DNA of 64,000 nt from Mesorhizobium sp. (GCF_004962245.1 NZ_SUHQ01000005.1:124001-188000); one strand, 5' to 3'; counted from the stretch's first letter, positions 7,375 through 15,463 are shown. A program made the numbers and translations. The notes: generated by a model from the sequence alone, not told the origin.

Positions 7375-8292
7375 ATGATGAAAGACGATCAAATGCCGTT
7401 CGAGGCAGCGCTTGTCCAGCGCGCAGGTCCGCTCGAGGCGCTGCTCAGGCGGCTCCTAGACGACCGCCCGCTTTCAGGCGAGATCGCGCGGCCGCAACGT
7501 CTGATGGCGGCGATGCGCCATGGCGTGCTGAACGGCGGCAAGCGCCTGCGCCCGTTTCTGGTCATGGAAAGTGCCGCGCTGTTTTCCGCCGACGGCGAGG
7601 CGGCGCTGCGCGTGGCGGCGGCGCTCGAATGCGTGCATTGCTATTCGCTGATCCATGACGATCTGCCAGCCATGGACGACGATGATTTGCGCCGTGGCCA
7701 GCCGACCGTGCACAAGGCCTTCGACGAGGCGACCGCCATCCTGGCCGGCGACGCCTTGCTGGCGCTTGCCTTCGATATCATTGCCGACGAAGCGACGGTG
7801 CTGCCGGGCGAGCGACGGGCGGCGCTGGTGCTGGCGCTGGCCCGCGCCGCCGGAGCCGGCGGCATGGTCGGCGGCCAGACGCTCGACCTCGAAGCCGAAC
7901 GTATCAGGCCGGACGAAGCCGGCATCATCCGGCTTCAGGCGATGAAGACCGGCGCGCTGATCCGCTTCGCCTGCGAGGCGGGCGCGATCCTTGCCGGCGC
8001 GCCAGCAGCCGATCGCGAAAGACTGGCCGAGTTCGGCTCGGCGATCGGGCTTGCCTTTCAACTTGCCGACGACCTGCTCGACCTGACGGCGGACGTGCAT
8101 CAGATGGGCAAGGCGACGGGCAAGGATGCAGCCGCCGGCAAGGCGACGCTGGTGGCGCTGCATGGCGCGAACTGGGCGCGGGACCAGCTTCAAGGCCTCG
8201 TCAGCCAGGCCCACGCGCTGCTCGATCCCTATGGCGAAGCTGCGGCACTTCTGAAGCAAGCGGCGAAATTCGTGGCGGCCCGCAACAGCTGA
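7375..8292 (+). CDS. ispA: Polyprenyl (farnesyl/geranylgeranyl) diphosphate synthase
   Basis: A 305-residue all-alpha isoprenyl diphosphate synthase. The first aspartate-rich motif is HDDLPAMDDDDLRRG near residue 95, and the second is FQLADDLLD near residue 232. GGKRLRPF and GQTLDLEAE also fit IspA-type enzymes. It condenses isopentenyl diphosphate with allylic diphosphates to make the C15 or C20 precursor for quinones, undecaprenol or hopanoids. Chain length is set by residues just before the first motif (HCYSLI here) and cannot be fixed by eye, so the symbol is tentative. It is divergent from mtgA, and ispG, another isoprenoid gene, lies 3 kb away. Confidence 0.9.
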   Translation: MMKDDQMPFEAALVQRAGPLEALLRRLLDDRPLSGEIARPQRLMAAMRHGVLNGGKRLRPFLVMESAALFSADGEAALRVAAALECVHCYSLIHDDLPAMDDDDLRRGQPTVHKAFDEATAILAGDALLALAFDIIADEATVLPGERRAALVLALARAAGAGGMVGGQTLDLEAERIRPDEAGIIRLQAMKTGALIRFACEAGAILAGAPAADRERLAEFGSAIGLAFQLADDLLDLTADVHQMGKATGKDAAAGKATLVALHGANWARDQLQGLVSQAHALLDPYGEAAALLKQAAKFVAARNS

Positions 8293-8301
8293 CGCTGCTC
8301 T

Positions 8302-9210
8302 CTAAGGCGCGCTGCGCAGCCAGGGAGGGTTGGTGAACTGTTCGGCGAGGAAGTCCACGAACACACGTACACGCGGCGACAGAATTCGGCCAGGCGGATA
8401 GACAGCGCATATTGGCGGTCCGTCGTGATGATTGTATCCGGTGAGCAGCGCGGTCAGTCTGCCTATCCTGATGTCCGGTCCGACCAATATCTCCGACATG
8501 CGGATGATGCCGACACCCGCAAGAGCCAGCCGGCGCAGGGCTTCCGTGCTGTTGGCCTCTATCGGGCTGCGGATACGCATGCTCTGCGGACCGTTCGGGC
8601 CATCGAACTCCCAGATGTTGAGGCCGCCGCGTGATGTGATGCCAAGACATGTGTGATGTTGAAGGTCGCCCGGCGTCATCGGTGTCCCGTTTTTCTTGAG
8701 ATACTGAGCGGACGCGCAAATCACACGGTGATTGGGCGCCAGCCGCCGCATCACCAGCCTGGAATCGTTCTGGGCGGCAACGCGCACGGCGACGTCCGTT
8801 TCCTCGGCCAATAGGTCAATAATCGCATCCGTAAACGTCAGCTCGAGCTCAATGGCCGGGTAGCGATCGATGAAAGCCGGTAACATCGGCACGATCAAAC
8901 GATGGCCGAAGGCGCTCGGAAGACTGACGCGCAGCCGGCCGCGCGGATCTGCGCCGGGCTGGATCGCGATTTCAGCCTCTTTGATGTCGTTCAGGATACG
9001 GCGAGCGCTATCGGCATAGGTGCTGCCTTCTGCCGTCAAGCCGATGCGCCGTGTCGAGCGTTGCAGCAAGCGCACGCCAAGGCGGGACTCAAGACGGCCG
9101 ATGATCTTGCTGACGGCCGATGGGGTCATCCGGAGCCGGCGTGCTGCCGCCGAAAAGTCGCCTTCCTCGACGACCGACAGGAACACGCCCATAGCCTCTT
9201 GCCGATCCAT
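8302..9210 (-). CDS. LysR family transcriptional regulator
   Basis: A 302-residue LysR-type regulator. The N-terminal helix-turn-helix spans about residues 1-60 (FLSVVEEGDFSAAARRLRMT, then SAVSKIIGRLESRLGVRLLQ), followed by the two-lobed periplasmic-binding-like effector domain. The N-terminal MDRQEAMGVFLSVVEEGDFS style is common to the many rhizobial regulators near small oxidoreductase operons. No effector can be named. Its start faces a possible 62-codon gene across a 110-bp gap, and its end is 9 bp from the ispA stop, so the two are convergent. Confidence 0.9.
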   Translation of the reverse strand: MDRQEAMGVFLSVVEEGDFSAAARRLRMTPSAVSKIIGRLESRLGVRLLQRSTRRIGLTAEGSTYADSARRILNDIKEAEIAIQPGADPRGRLRVSLPSAFGHRLIVPMLPAFIDRYPAIELELTFTDAIIDLLAEETDVAVRVAAQNDSRLVMRRLAPNHRVICASAQYLKKNGTPMTPGDLQHHTCLGITSRGGLNIWEFDGPNGPQSMRIRSPIEANSTEALRRLALAGVGIIRMSEILVGPDIRIGRLTALLTGYNHHDGPPICAVYPPGRILSPRVRVFVDFLAEQFTNPPWLRSAP

Positions 9211-9320
9211 ATCTATTCCAATTCGTCACAGATGAACGGAAATTATCACCGATTATCGGCAGGATCGATACATAATATGTTTCCTCCTCAGCATGCGAAA
9301 TGCTGGCAAGGAGGAGTGCG

Positions 9321-9509
9321 ATGCGTTCCGAACAGCCAAACCTGCAAGACGCTCACGAGTTGCATCGATGGGCACGTCGCCAGCGCAGCGCCGCAATTGG
9401 GCGGTGGTGCCTTCTGCTTGTCCGCGCGCTCAATCGGTCCCGTCAAAGGATGGGAAACCGCTCGAGGCGAAGCAACGTCCGGGCTAGCGCAACCGACCAA
9501 TCGGGATGA
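9321..9509 (+). CDS. Possible small basic protein
   Basis: A 62-codon frame starting at ATG 9321 with an excellent ribosome site, AAGGAGGAG, 6 bp upstream. The product begins MRSEQPNLQDAHELHRWARR and contains one hydrophobic patch (IGRWCLLLVRAL), then a very basic tail. Its first half resembles the short rhizobial proteins of the RSP_7527 type (helical, EARxxRAEAxx), but the match is loose. It lies divergent from the LysR gene and its last 26 bp overlap the 3' end of the methyltransferase gene in the opposite direction. The ribosome site is the main support. Confidence 0.4.
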   Translation: MRSEQPNLQDAHELHRWARRQRSAAIGRWCLLLVRALNRSRQRMGNRSRRSNVRASATDQSG

Positions 9510-10221
9510 TTTCCGGCGAAGTCTCGAGATATGGCTCGCCCTGCCAACTGCCGAGCCATTCTTCGACGACCAGCCCGGTCTCGTCCAGCATCTGCGCAAG
9601 GCTTTCCTTTGCCGGGAAGGCTATTTTCGATTCGGCGCTGAGCACCCGCCCGCTGCCGGGGATTTCATAATGGGTCGAGTAGGTGACGACACCGGTGGCG
9701 GGATCGCGCCGGAAATCGTTCCATGCGCTCACAGTGCCCAATGCGGGATGACTCAGCTCCCGTTGCGACCGTTCCGGCGTCCACTCGAGCCATTCCTCCG
9801 TGGCTGGATTTCGCGTGTCGAAGATGAAGCGCCCATCCGGAGCCAGATGAGCAGCGATCGTGGCAAGCACCGCCTCTCGATCCTCTGGCGTCAGAAACAC
9901 CTGGAAGGCGTGCCCGGTCAAAAGCACCAGATCGAAACGTCGTCCAAGCCGGACGTTTCGCGCATCGGCCTCGACCCAGTCGACCCTGTGCCCGCCGGCC
10001 CTGCGGCGCGCGATGTCGAGCATCGCCGGCGCCGGATCGACGCCAGTCACGCTGCGCCGGTCGGCGAGCGCGGCGGCCAGTTGCCCAGTGCCGCAGCCGA
10101 GATCGAGAACCGAGCCGGCATCCCTGGCGAAGCCGACGCAATAGTCGACGTCCACACCGGCTTCGTTCTCGATATCGTAGAACTGGACGAGGTCGGGATC
10201 GCTGTAGAGACGGTCGGTCAT
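9484..10221 (-). CDS. Class I SAM-dependent methyltransferase
   Basis: A 245-residue methyltransferase. The SAM-binding motif I is VLDLGCGTGQLA (about residues 38-49), followed by the acidic strand end TGVDPAPAMLD and motif II WVEADARNVRLG. The post-II region (FDLVLLTGHAFQVF) and the C-terminal beta-rich half fit small-molecule methyltransferases close to ubiE/trans-aconitate types. The substrate is unknown. It starts 8 bp after the end of a chloramphenicol-phosphotransferase-like remnant, and the lytic transglycosylase and ispG lie upstream in the same direction, so it may be transcribed with them. Confidence 0.88.
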   Translation of the reverse strand: MTDRLYSDPDLVQFYDIENEAGVDVDYCVGFARDAGSVLDLGCGTGQLAAALADRRSVTGVDPAPAMLDIARRRAGGHRVDWVEADARNVRLGRRFDLVLLTGHAFQVFLTPEDREAVLATIAAHLAPDGRFIFDTRNPATEEWLEWTPERSQRELSHPALGTVSAWNDFRRDPATGVVTYSTHYEIPGSGRVLSAESKIAFPAKESLAQMLDETGLVVEEWLGSWQGEPYLETSPEIIPIGRLR

Positions 10222-10228
10222 GGTTGGC

Positions 10229-10417
10229 CTATAGCTGGAACTTTGCTTTTACGCACCTGGCGCACTCCAACGGCGTGAGCGTGCTTGTGTCGATTTCGAG
10301 ATCGTAGCCGATATCCTTATGCACGCGGTCATATTGCCAGCGCGCCAGCCCTGGCAAGCGGTCGGCCCGCTGCCGGCGCTGCCGACGCCGTTGAGAAGGA
10401 TGATCCTGGAGGTCAAG
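10229..10417 (-). pseudogene. Chloramphenicol phosphotransferase-like kinase, internally deleted
   Basis: The remnant begins with TTG at 10417 reading LTSRIILLNGVGSAGSG, the N-terminus and P-loop start of the chloramphenicol 3-O-phosphotransferase-like family (RIIxLNGxxSxGKS). The lysine of the P-loop is already gone. In another reading frame the same strand then gives LARWQYDRVHKDIGYDLEID and TSTLTPLECA before TAG at 10229-10231, which is the C-terminal end of that family. About 100 or more central residues are missing and the two ends are joined out of frame near 10365. This is a decayed gene. It lies between the lytic transglycosylase and methyltransferase genes. Confidence 0.75.
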
Positions 10418-10433
10418 CCGCCGACATCGAAGT

Positions 10434-11288
10434 CTAGCGATTCCGCACCACTACGCATGCGCCGCCGACGCTTTGCAGTTTCTGGCAGATATTGTCGGCC
10501 TTGGCTTTGGAGTCGGCGCCGATCCGGACCGCATAGATGCCACGCCGGCCGATTGGCGTGCGCACCCGGCTGACCACCGGATCATGGCCGTTAAGCAAGG
10601 CCGGAAACCGGCGCTTTACACCGCTCCATTGATTGAGCGCGGCAGCGCGGCGGAAATTGCCGGCCACCTGCACGCCCCACGGCTTGACGTTGATCGACGC
10701 CATGGCCACGGTTCTGGACATGATCGTCGGCAGCTTGCGGCAGGCGATCGCGAAGCTCGCTTTCTTGTCGAGCGGCTGGATGATGCCGGCATAGGCGGTG
10801 TCGGTGAACCTGTCGGCCGGCTCGCCCATGATGTCCAGAACGTAGTTTTCGGTCTCCATCGGCAGGAAGCCGCCGGAACTCAGCCAGCGCGACACCCGGG
10901 TCTCGCCGGCATTGTAGGCGGCGGCGGCCAGGCCAAGATTGCCGAAGCCGGTTTTCATTTCGGCGAGATATTTTGCCGAGGCCGGGATGGCCTGCTCGAT
11001 ATCGAAGGAATTGTCGAGACCGCGTATCTTGGCTGTGCCTGGCATGAACTGGGCTATGCCTTCGGCGCCGACCGGACTGACCGCATTGGGATCGAAGCGG
11101 CTTTCCTTCCAGATCAGCCGGGCAAAGAAATCCTTGGGCAGGCCGTTTTGGTCTGCATGGGCCTCGATCAGGTTGCAAACCCGGTCGAGCAACCTCTGTT
11201 TGGCGGGGCGCGGCGGATCGGCCTGGACGGTCGTCGCCCAGCCCAGCCCACAAAACAGAACCAGCGTCGCCCAGGGGAAGCGCCGCAT
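10434..11288 (-). CDS. Lytic transglycosylase with C-terminal SPOR-like domain
   Basis: A 284-residue periplasmic SLT-type lytic transglycosylase. A signal peptide (residues 1-23, MRRFPWATLVLFCGLGW) ends before DPPRPAKQ. The catalytic region has IWKESRFDPNAVSPVGAEGI, with Glu62 as the general acid, then AQFMPGTA and GLAAAAYNAG. The last 70 residues (YAVRIGADSKAKADNICQKL) form a SPOR-like peptidoglycan-binding fold. It cleaves glycan strands to 1,6-anhydromuropeptides. The ATG at 11288 lies 4 bp after the ispG stop, so it is probably cotranscribed with ispG; an open frame further upstream is overlap with ispG only. Confidence 0.9.
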   Translation of the reverse strand: MRRFPWATLVLFCGLGWATTVQADPPRPAKQRLLDRVCNLIEAHADQNGLPKDFFARLIWKESRFDPNAVSPVGAEGIAQFMPGTAKIRGLDNSFDIEQAIPASAKYLAEMKTGFGNLGLAAAAYNAGETRVSRWLSSGGFLPMETENYVLDIMGEPADRFTDTAYAGIIQPLDKKASFAIACRKLPTIMSRTVAMASINVKPWGVQVAGNFRRAAALNQWSGVKRRFPALLNGHDPVVSRVRTPIGRRGIYAVRIGADSKAKADNICQKLQSVGGACVVVRNR

Positions 11289-11292
11289 TGAT

Positions 11293-12546
11293 CTACTCCG
11301 CCGCGGCCCTGCCGTGTTGTCCAAACCGCTGCTCGATATAGTCGGCGACCATCTTCTCGAAGTCGGCGGCAATCGAAGGGCCGCGCAGCGTCGCCGCCTT
11401 CTTGCCGTCGACGAACACCGGCGCCGTCGGCATCTCGCCGGTGCCGGGCAGCGAAATGCCGATATCGGCGTGCTTGGATTCGCCCGGGCCATTGACGATG
11501 CAGCCCATCACCGCGACCTTGAGGTTCTCGACGCCGGGATATTTTTCACGCCACACCGGCATGTTCTTGCGCAGATCCGCCTGGATGTTCTGGGCGAGTT
11601 CCTGGAACACCGTCGAGGTCGTTCGGCCGCAGCCGGGGCAAGCGGCGACGATCGGCACGAATTGCCGGAACCCCATGGTCTGCAGGAGTTCTTGCGACAC
11701 TTGCACCTCACGGGTTCGGTCGCCATTCGGTTCCGGTGTCAGTGAGATGCGAATCGTGTCGCCAATGCCTTGCTGAAGCAGGATGCCCATCGCCGCGGAC
11801 GAGGCGACGATGCCCTTCGAACCCATGCCCGCTTCGGTGAGGCCAAGATGCAGCGCGTGGTTGGAGCGGGTGGCAAGCTCGGTATAGACCGCGATCAGGT
11901 CCTGCACGCCGCTGACCTTGGCCGACAGGATGATCTTCTCGCGGCCAAGGCCGATCTCCTCGGCCATTTCGGCCGAAAGGATCGCCGACTGCACGATCGC
12001 CTCGCGCGTCACCTCCTGCGCGGTCAGCGGAAAACCCTGGCGCTGGTTGTCGTCCATCAGCCGGGTCAGAAGCTCCTGGTCGAGCGACCCCCAGTTGACG
12101 CCGATGCGCACCGGCTTGTCGTACCGGATCGCCATCTCGACGATCGCCGCGAACTGCCGGTCCTTCTTGTCCTTGAAGCCGACATTGCCGGGATTGATGC
12201 GGTATTTGGCCAGCGCCTCGGCGCAGGCCGGATGGTCGGCGAGCAGCTTGTGGCCGATATAGTGGAAATCGCCGACCAGGGGCACGTTGATGCCGAGCCG
12301 TTCGAGCCGCTCGCGGATGGCGGGCACGGCGGCAGCGCTCTCATCGCGGTCGACAGTGATGCGCACGATCTCGGAGCCGGCGCGATGCAGAGCCGCAACC
12401 TGAGCGACCGTCTGGTCGACATCGGCGGTGTCGGTGTTCGTCATCGACTGGACGACGACCGGGGCGCCCCCGCCGACCGCCACGCCGCCGACATCGACGC
12501 CGACCGACGTGCGGCGCGGGAAAGGAGAGGAAAAATATCCGGTCAT
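11293..12546 (-). CDS. ispG: 4-hydroxy-3-methylbut-2-en-1-yl diphosphate synthase
   Basis: A 417-residue IspG (GcpE) of the non-mevalonate isoprenoid pathway, converting MEcPP to HMBPP with a [4Fe-4S] cluster. The N-terminal TIM-barrel part begins with [20 protein letters not shown] and [12 protein letters not shown]. The cluster cysteines lie in ACPGCGRTT and [13 protein letters not shown] in the C-terminal domain, and the active-site glutamate region is intact. Length is normal for alphaproteobacteria. The start at 12546 gives [12 protein letters not shown]. Its stop lies 4 bp before the lytic transglycosylase start, suggesting one transcript. Upstream are two repeat copies. Confidence 0.96.
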   Translation of the reverse strand: MTGYFSSPFPRRTSVGVDVGGVAVGGGAPVVVQSMTNTDTADVDQTVAQVAALHRAGSEIVRITVDRDESAAAVPAIRERLERLGINVPLVGDFHYIGHKLLADHPACAEALAKYRINPGNVGFKDKKDRQFAAIVEMAIRYDKPVRIGVNWGSLDQELLTRLMDDNQRQGFPLTAQEVTREAIVQSAILSAEMAEEIGLGREKIILSAKVSGVQDLIAVYTELATRSNHALHLGLTEAGMGSKGIVASSAAMGILLQQGIGDTIRISLTPEPNGDRTREVQVSQELLQTMGFRQFVPIVAACPGCGRTTSTVFQELAQNIQADLRKNMPVWREKYPGVENLKVAVMGCIVNGPGESKHADIGISLPGTGEMPTAPVFVDGKKAATLRGPSIAADFEKMVADYIEQRFGQHGRAAAE

Positions 12547-12563
12547 ACCGGCTGCCTTTTGCT

Positions 12564-12664
12564 AGAGCAGAACCCCGAAGGCCGGAATCGGTCTTCGCAA
12601 GGGATCATGCGCAAAATCAAAATGCTACAGCGTCTTTTGCGCGTCCGAAAGGGCGCCGTAGAAG
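12564..12664. repeat. Intergenic repeat family 1, copy B
   Basis: It contains CCCCGAAGGCCGGAATCGG, GGGATCATGCGCAAAATC, AAAATGCTACAGCGTCTTTT and GCGCGTCCGAAAGGGCGCC. The order of blocks is identical to copies C, D and E. It sits 18 bp upstream of the ispG start codon, so it overlaps the expected promoter. Confidence 0.8.
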
Positions 12665-12857
12665 GTCCGGGCATGAGGTGGAGGAGCAAAGATGGCTTGT
12701 CAATGGCGACAGGCAGGCAGGCCTATCAAATCAATAACAGGAAGACAGCGGCAAACCACCTATCCTGTCCATGTCGCCGGAGCAAAATATTGAACTTTCC
12801 GGCGGCATGGTTGCCACCGGAAGATGATCGTGCGCCAAAAGCAGCGCACCTATCCAG

Positions 12858-12960
12858 CGCATGACCCCGAAAATCGGAATCGATTTTCGCCGGGGATCAT
12901 GAGCCAAATCAGAAGTACGACAGCGTGCTTTGCGCGTCCAAAGGACGCGGCGCTGTAGAA
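12858..12960. repeat. Intergenic repeat family 1, copy C
   Basis: The best-formed copy. The first inverted repeat is CCGAAAATCGGAATCGATTTTCG at about 12866-12888 (arms CGAAAATCG/CGATTTTCG). GGGATCATGAGCCAAATCAG follows, and then the hairpin GCGTCCAAAGGACGC at 12933-12947. It ends in GGCGCTGTAG. It ends 5 bp from the stop codon of the DUF465 gene. Confidence 0.85.
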
Positions 12961-12965
12961 GAACG

Positions 12966-13145
12966 TCAGTGCGTGGTCGGTTTCGCCTTCAGTTTTTCAA
13001 TCTCGTCCTTGAGTGCCAGCTTGCGCCGCTTGAGATTCACGATTTCGAGGTCGTCGACCGATGGATGATTCATCGCATCATCGATTTCGCGTTCGATGTC
13101 GCCGTGTTTCCGCTGCAGCTCATCAAGATGGGATGCAAGAGACAT
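12966..13145 (-). CDS. YdcH family protein (DUF465), first copy
   Basis: A 59-residue protein, too short for many gene finders. It reads MSLASHLDELQRKHGDIERE, followed by IDDAMNHPSVDDLEIVNLKR and a lysine-rich end. The pattern L..L...H..L...I......P..D...I..LKR.KL.LKDEI..L is DUF465 (YdcH), a small helical-hairpin family of unknown function. The start ATG at 13145 has AAAGGGAGAACCAATC upstream. It is divergent from a second DUF465 gene across 239 bp. Two copies in opposite orientation suggest an old duplication or a functional pair. Confidence 0.85.
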   Translation of the reverse strand: MSLASHLDELQRKHGDIEREIDDAMNHPSVDDLEIVNLKRRKLALKDEIEKLKAKPTTH

Positions 13146-13257
13146 GATTGGTTCTCCCTTTCATGGTTTCCTCGATTGCAGCCGTCAAGGCGCGTCCACC
13201 GCAGGTTCGCTTCTGTGACGGCATAATGACAGTGTGCCACCATCGGGCATCGATGTC

Positions 13258-13278
13258 GAATGCTGCGTGGTAGCATTC
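13258..13278. promoter_or_regulatory. Inverted repeat between the two DUF465 genes
   Basis: GAATGCT at 13258-13264 and AGCATTC at 13272-13278 are perfect 7-bp arms around GCGTGGT. It lies roughly midway between the divergent DUF465 genes and is the best operator candidate there. No protein can be assigned. Confidence 0.35.
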
Positions 13279-13384
13279 CACGACAATACGAAATGTGATA
13301 TTGGCTGCGCGCCGGTGCAAGATACCTCCGGCCTCGCCCAATCAGGCCCATTTTTGGGCGCCGCAGACGTGCAGACGGTAGATA

Positions 13385-13588
13385 ATGTCCGAACAGGAAC
13401 AGGCTGATATCCGCCTCGAATATTCTCGGCTGAAGCAGGAGCACGCCGATTTCGACGCGGCCATCAATGCGATGATCGCCATGAACTGCGACCCTCTGCA
13501 GATCCAGCGCATGAAGAAGAAGAAGCTTTTCCTGAAAGACCGGCTGATGGCACTGGAAGACCGGATCATTCCCGACATCATCGCGTGA
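13385..13588 (+). CDS. YdcH family protein (DUF465), second copy
   Basis: A 67-residue protein starting MSEQEQADIRLEYSRLKQEH. The helical pattern RLEYSRLKQEHADFDAAINA, then MNCDPLQIQRMKKKKLFLKD, matches DUF465, where the second helix carries the KxKKLxLKDxL block. Relative to its neighbour at 12966 it is longer at both ends and shares the P.(D/L)xx.I..(L/M)K layout. Function unknown; family members are soluble and often near regulatory genes. It ends 33 bp before the convergent IclR gene. Confidence 0.85.
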   Translation: MSEQEQADIRLEYSRLKQEHADFDAAINAMIAMNCDPLQIQRMKKKKLFLKDRLMALEDRIIPDIIA

Positions 13589-13621
13589 GCAAATCCCGCT
13601 TGCCGTCCCGGCGAAAACAGC

Positions 13622-14425
13622 TCATCCCATGATCGAAAGCCTTGCGGCGCGTTCGCGCAGCAGGGCGATGAGATCGCCGGTCTTCTCCTCGGAGGTGTCG
13701 ATGGGAACCACCAGGCACATCGTCGCCTCGACCTTGCCCGGCACTGAAAAGACCGGCGCTGCAAGGCATTTCGTATAGGCGTCGACAAGACCTGAGGTCA
13801 CACAATAGCCGGCGGCTCCGGCCACGGCGATATCTCCTATGAAGTCGTCGAGCAGCAATCTGCGGCCGTCTGGCAGGACGAGATCGTCCTCAGACACCAT
13901 GTCCTCGATCACGGCCTTTTCGAATCCGGCGAGAAGCAACCGCCCGGAAGCGGTCCAGGGGAGCGGGATCTGCAGACCTGTGGCCGAGCTGATCCGGAAC
14001 GGCCTGGTGCCCGGACTGGAATGGACAATTGTGTAACGGCCGCTTTGCAGCATGCACAATTCAGAGGTTTCGCCTGTCTCGCGCGACAGATTGTCGACTT
14101 CCTGACGCCCTCTCCTGAGCAGGTCGTTGCCGCGCACATAGTCCATTCCGTAGAGATAAAGCTTCTTCCCGAAATAGACGCGGTTGCCGTCGCCGGCCAT
14201 TTCCAGCAGGCCCGCATCCACGAGCGAGCGCACAAGCGTGTAGGTCGTCGAGCGCGGTGCATTCACCCCTTTGGCGAGATCGCCAATCCCGATCGCCCGC
14301 TGGGTCGCGTGAAGAAACTCCAGGATCTGGAGTACCCGGTTGAGACCCTTCTCGCGAGAGCCCGAAGTCCTGTCCTCGTCCGGACCAGTGTCCAGCCGAG
14401 CCGCCAAGGCATTGCCATCTTGCAT
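13622..14425 (-). CDS. IclR family transcriptional regulator
   Basis: A 267-residue IclR-type regulator. The N-terminal winged helix (about 25-90) contains KGLNRVLQILEFLHATQRAI, GIGDLAKGVNAPRSTTYTLV and RSLVDAGLLE. The C-terminal effector domain has the usual LPLPWTASGRLLLAG-type segment (IPLPWTASGRLLLAGF). IclR proteins bind small acids or amino compounds and mostly repress adjacent catabolic genes. It is divergent from the ABC-RidA-PLP operon, with a 116-bp gap containing several inverted repeats, so control of that operon is likely. Confidence 0.9.
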   Translation of the reverse strand: MQDGNALAARLDTGPDEDRTSGSREKGLNRVLQILEFLHATQRAIGIGDLAKGVNAPRSTTYTLVRSLVDAGLLEMAGDGNRVYFGKKLYLYGMDYVRGNDLLRRGRQEVDNLSRETGETSELCMLQSGRYTIVHSSPGTRPFRISSATGLQIPLPWTASGRLLLAGFEKAVIEDMVSEDDLVLPDGRRLLLDDFIGDIAVAGAAGYCVTSGLVDAYTKCLAAPVFSVPGKVEATMCLVVPIDTSEEKTGDLIALLRERAARLSIMG

Positions 14426-14448
14426 TGTCGATTCCCGATGCTAGTATC

Positions 14449-14509
14449 TGTCTTGTACAGGATACATGTGTCTTTTGTAAGAGACAAATCGTCATTGACA
14501 CGTGTGTCG
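14449..14509. promoter_or_regulatory. Divergent control region with inverted repeats
   Basis: Three inverted repeats are visible: CTGT-CTTGT-ACAG at 14449-14461, TGTCT-TTTTGTAAG-type arms TGTCT/AGACA at 14470-14487, and GACAC-GT-GTGTC at 14498-14509. All carry TGTC/GACA half-sites, which makes them likely IclR operators acting on both directions. The binding is inferred. Confidence 0.5.
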
Positions 14510-14541
14510 GCAAAGGGGAACACAACACGAAGGAGGTCGCA

Positions 14542-15423
14542 GTGAACGACACATCCAAGAGGCGTGAATTTCTGAAACTGGGAATGGCCGGGCTCGCAAC
14601 GGCCGGCGTGATGAGCGCAGCAGCAACGGTCGATGTTCAGAAGGCGGCTGCGCAGGCCGCACCGGACAGCCTGCTGCGCACCGTTCTTGATCGCGGCAAG
14701 CTGATTGTCGGCACCGGCAGCACCAACGCACCCTGGCACTTCGAGAACGATGCCGGCGAACTTGTCGGCATGGACATCACCATGGGGCGCATTCTTGCCA
14801 AGGGCCTTTTCGACGATCCGACCATGGTCGATTTCGTTATGCAGGATCCGGCGCAGCGCATTCCGAACGTGACCACCAACAAGGTCGACATCTCGATCCA
14901 GTTCATGACTATGACCGCCCAGCGCTCGCAGCTGATCAACTTCTCCAGGCCCTACTATGTCGAAGGTATCGCTCTGCTGACCCTTCCGTCCGCAGAGAAC
15001 AAGACATTCGACAAGCTGCTTGCCGGCGGTTCGGCAACGCGTATTTCCATCCTGCAGAACGTCGATGCCGAGCAAAATGTGCATATCGTCCTGCCGGAGT
15101 CGCAGGTGATGCAGATCGACACCCAGGCCAACGTGCTGCAGGCGCTGGAATCGAAGCGCGTCGACGCTGCAGCGGTCGATCTGTCAACGGTGCGGTGGCT
15201 CGCGTCGCGCAATCCGGACAAATATTTCGATGCCGGCAAGAGCTGGTTCTCGATGCTTTACGGTGCGGCGCTGCGGCAAGGCGATCTCGACTGGCTGACC
15301 TTCGTCAACACGACCTTCGCGACTGCAATGTTCGGTCATGAAACGGCGCTCTACGACGCGGCGTTCAAGGACTATTTCGGACTGGAGCCGCCGGCCCGGC
15401 ATCCCGGTTTTCCGGTCATCTGA
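14542..15423 (+). CDS. Amino-acid-type ABC transporter substrate-binding protein, Tat-exported
   Basis: A 293-residue periplasmic binding protein of the polar amino-acid family (PF00497 type). The N-terminus SKRREFLKLGMAGLATAGVM is a twin-arginine signal, so the protein is probably folded before export. The mature domain begins DSLLRTVLDRGKLIVGTGST and has the family pattern GELVGMDITMGRILAKGLF and later QFMTMTAQRSQLINFSRPYY. The start is GTG at 14542, preceded by AAGGAGG at 14530-14536. It is the first gene of the six-gene operon, followed by a hairpin before the permeases. Ligand unknown. Confidence 0.9.
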   Translation: MNDTSKRREFLKLGMAGLATAGVMSAAATVDVQKAAAQAAPDSLLRTVLDRGKLIVGTGSTNAPWHFENDAGELVGMDITMGRILAKGLFDDPTMVDFVMQDPAQRIPNVTTNKVDISIQFMTMTAQRSQLINFSRPYYVEGIALLTLPSAENKTFDKLLAGGSATRISILQNVDAEQNVHIVLPESQVMQIDTQANVLQALESKRVDAAAVDLSTVRWLASRNPDKYFDAGKSWFSMLYGAALRQGDLDWLTFVNTTFATAMFGHETALYDAAFKDYFGLEPPARHPGFPVI

Positions 15424-15430
15424 TGCAGCT

Positions 15431-15463
15431 GGCGGAAGGATGCGCATCCGGCGCCCTTCTGCC
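15431..15463 (+). other. Intercistronic hairpin after binding-protein gene
   Basis: GGCGGAAGG at 15431-15439 pairs with CCTTCTGCC at 15455-15463 with one G-U wobble, and the loop holds the small palindrome GATGCGCATC. It lies 8 bp after the stop and before the first permease. Such stems often protect the binding-protein mRNA. There is no T tract, so it is not a full terminator. Confidence 0.5.

Larger units (their letters stand above)
12547..12965. other. Gene-free stretch holding two repeat copies
   Basis: The 419 bp between ispG and the DUF465 gene contains no plausible gene. It consists of family-1 repeat copies B and C, in the same orientation and about 290 bp apart, with an unremarkable 190-bp spacer between them. 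The ispG promoter must lie in or beside copy B. Confidence 0.7.
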
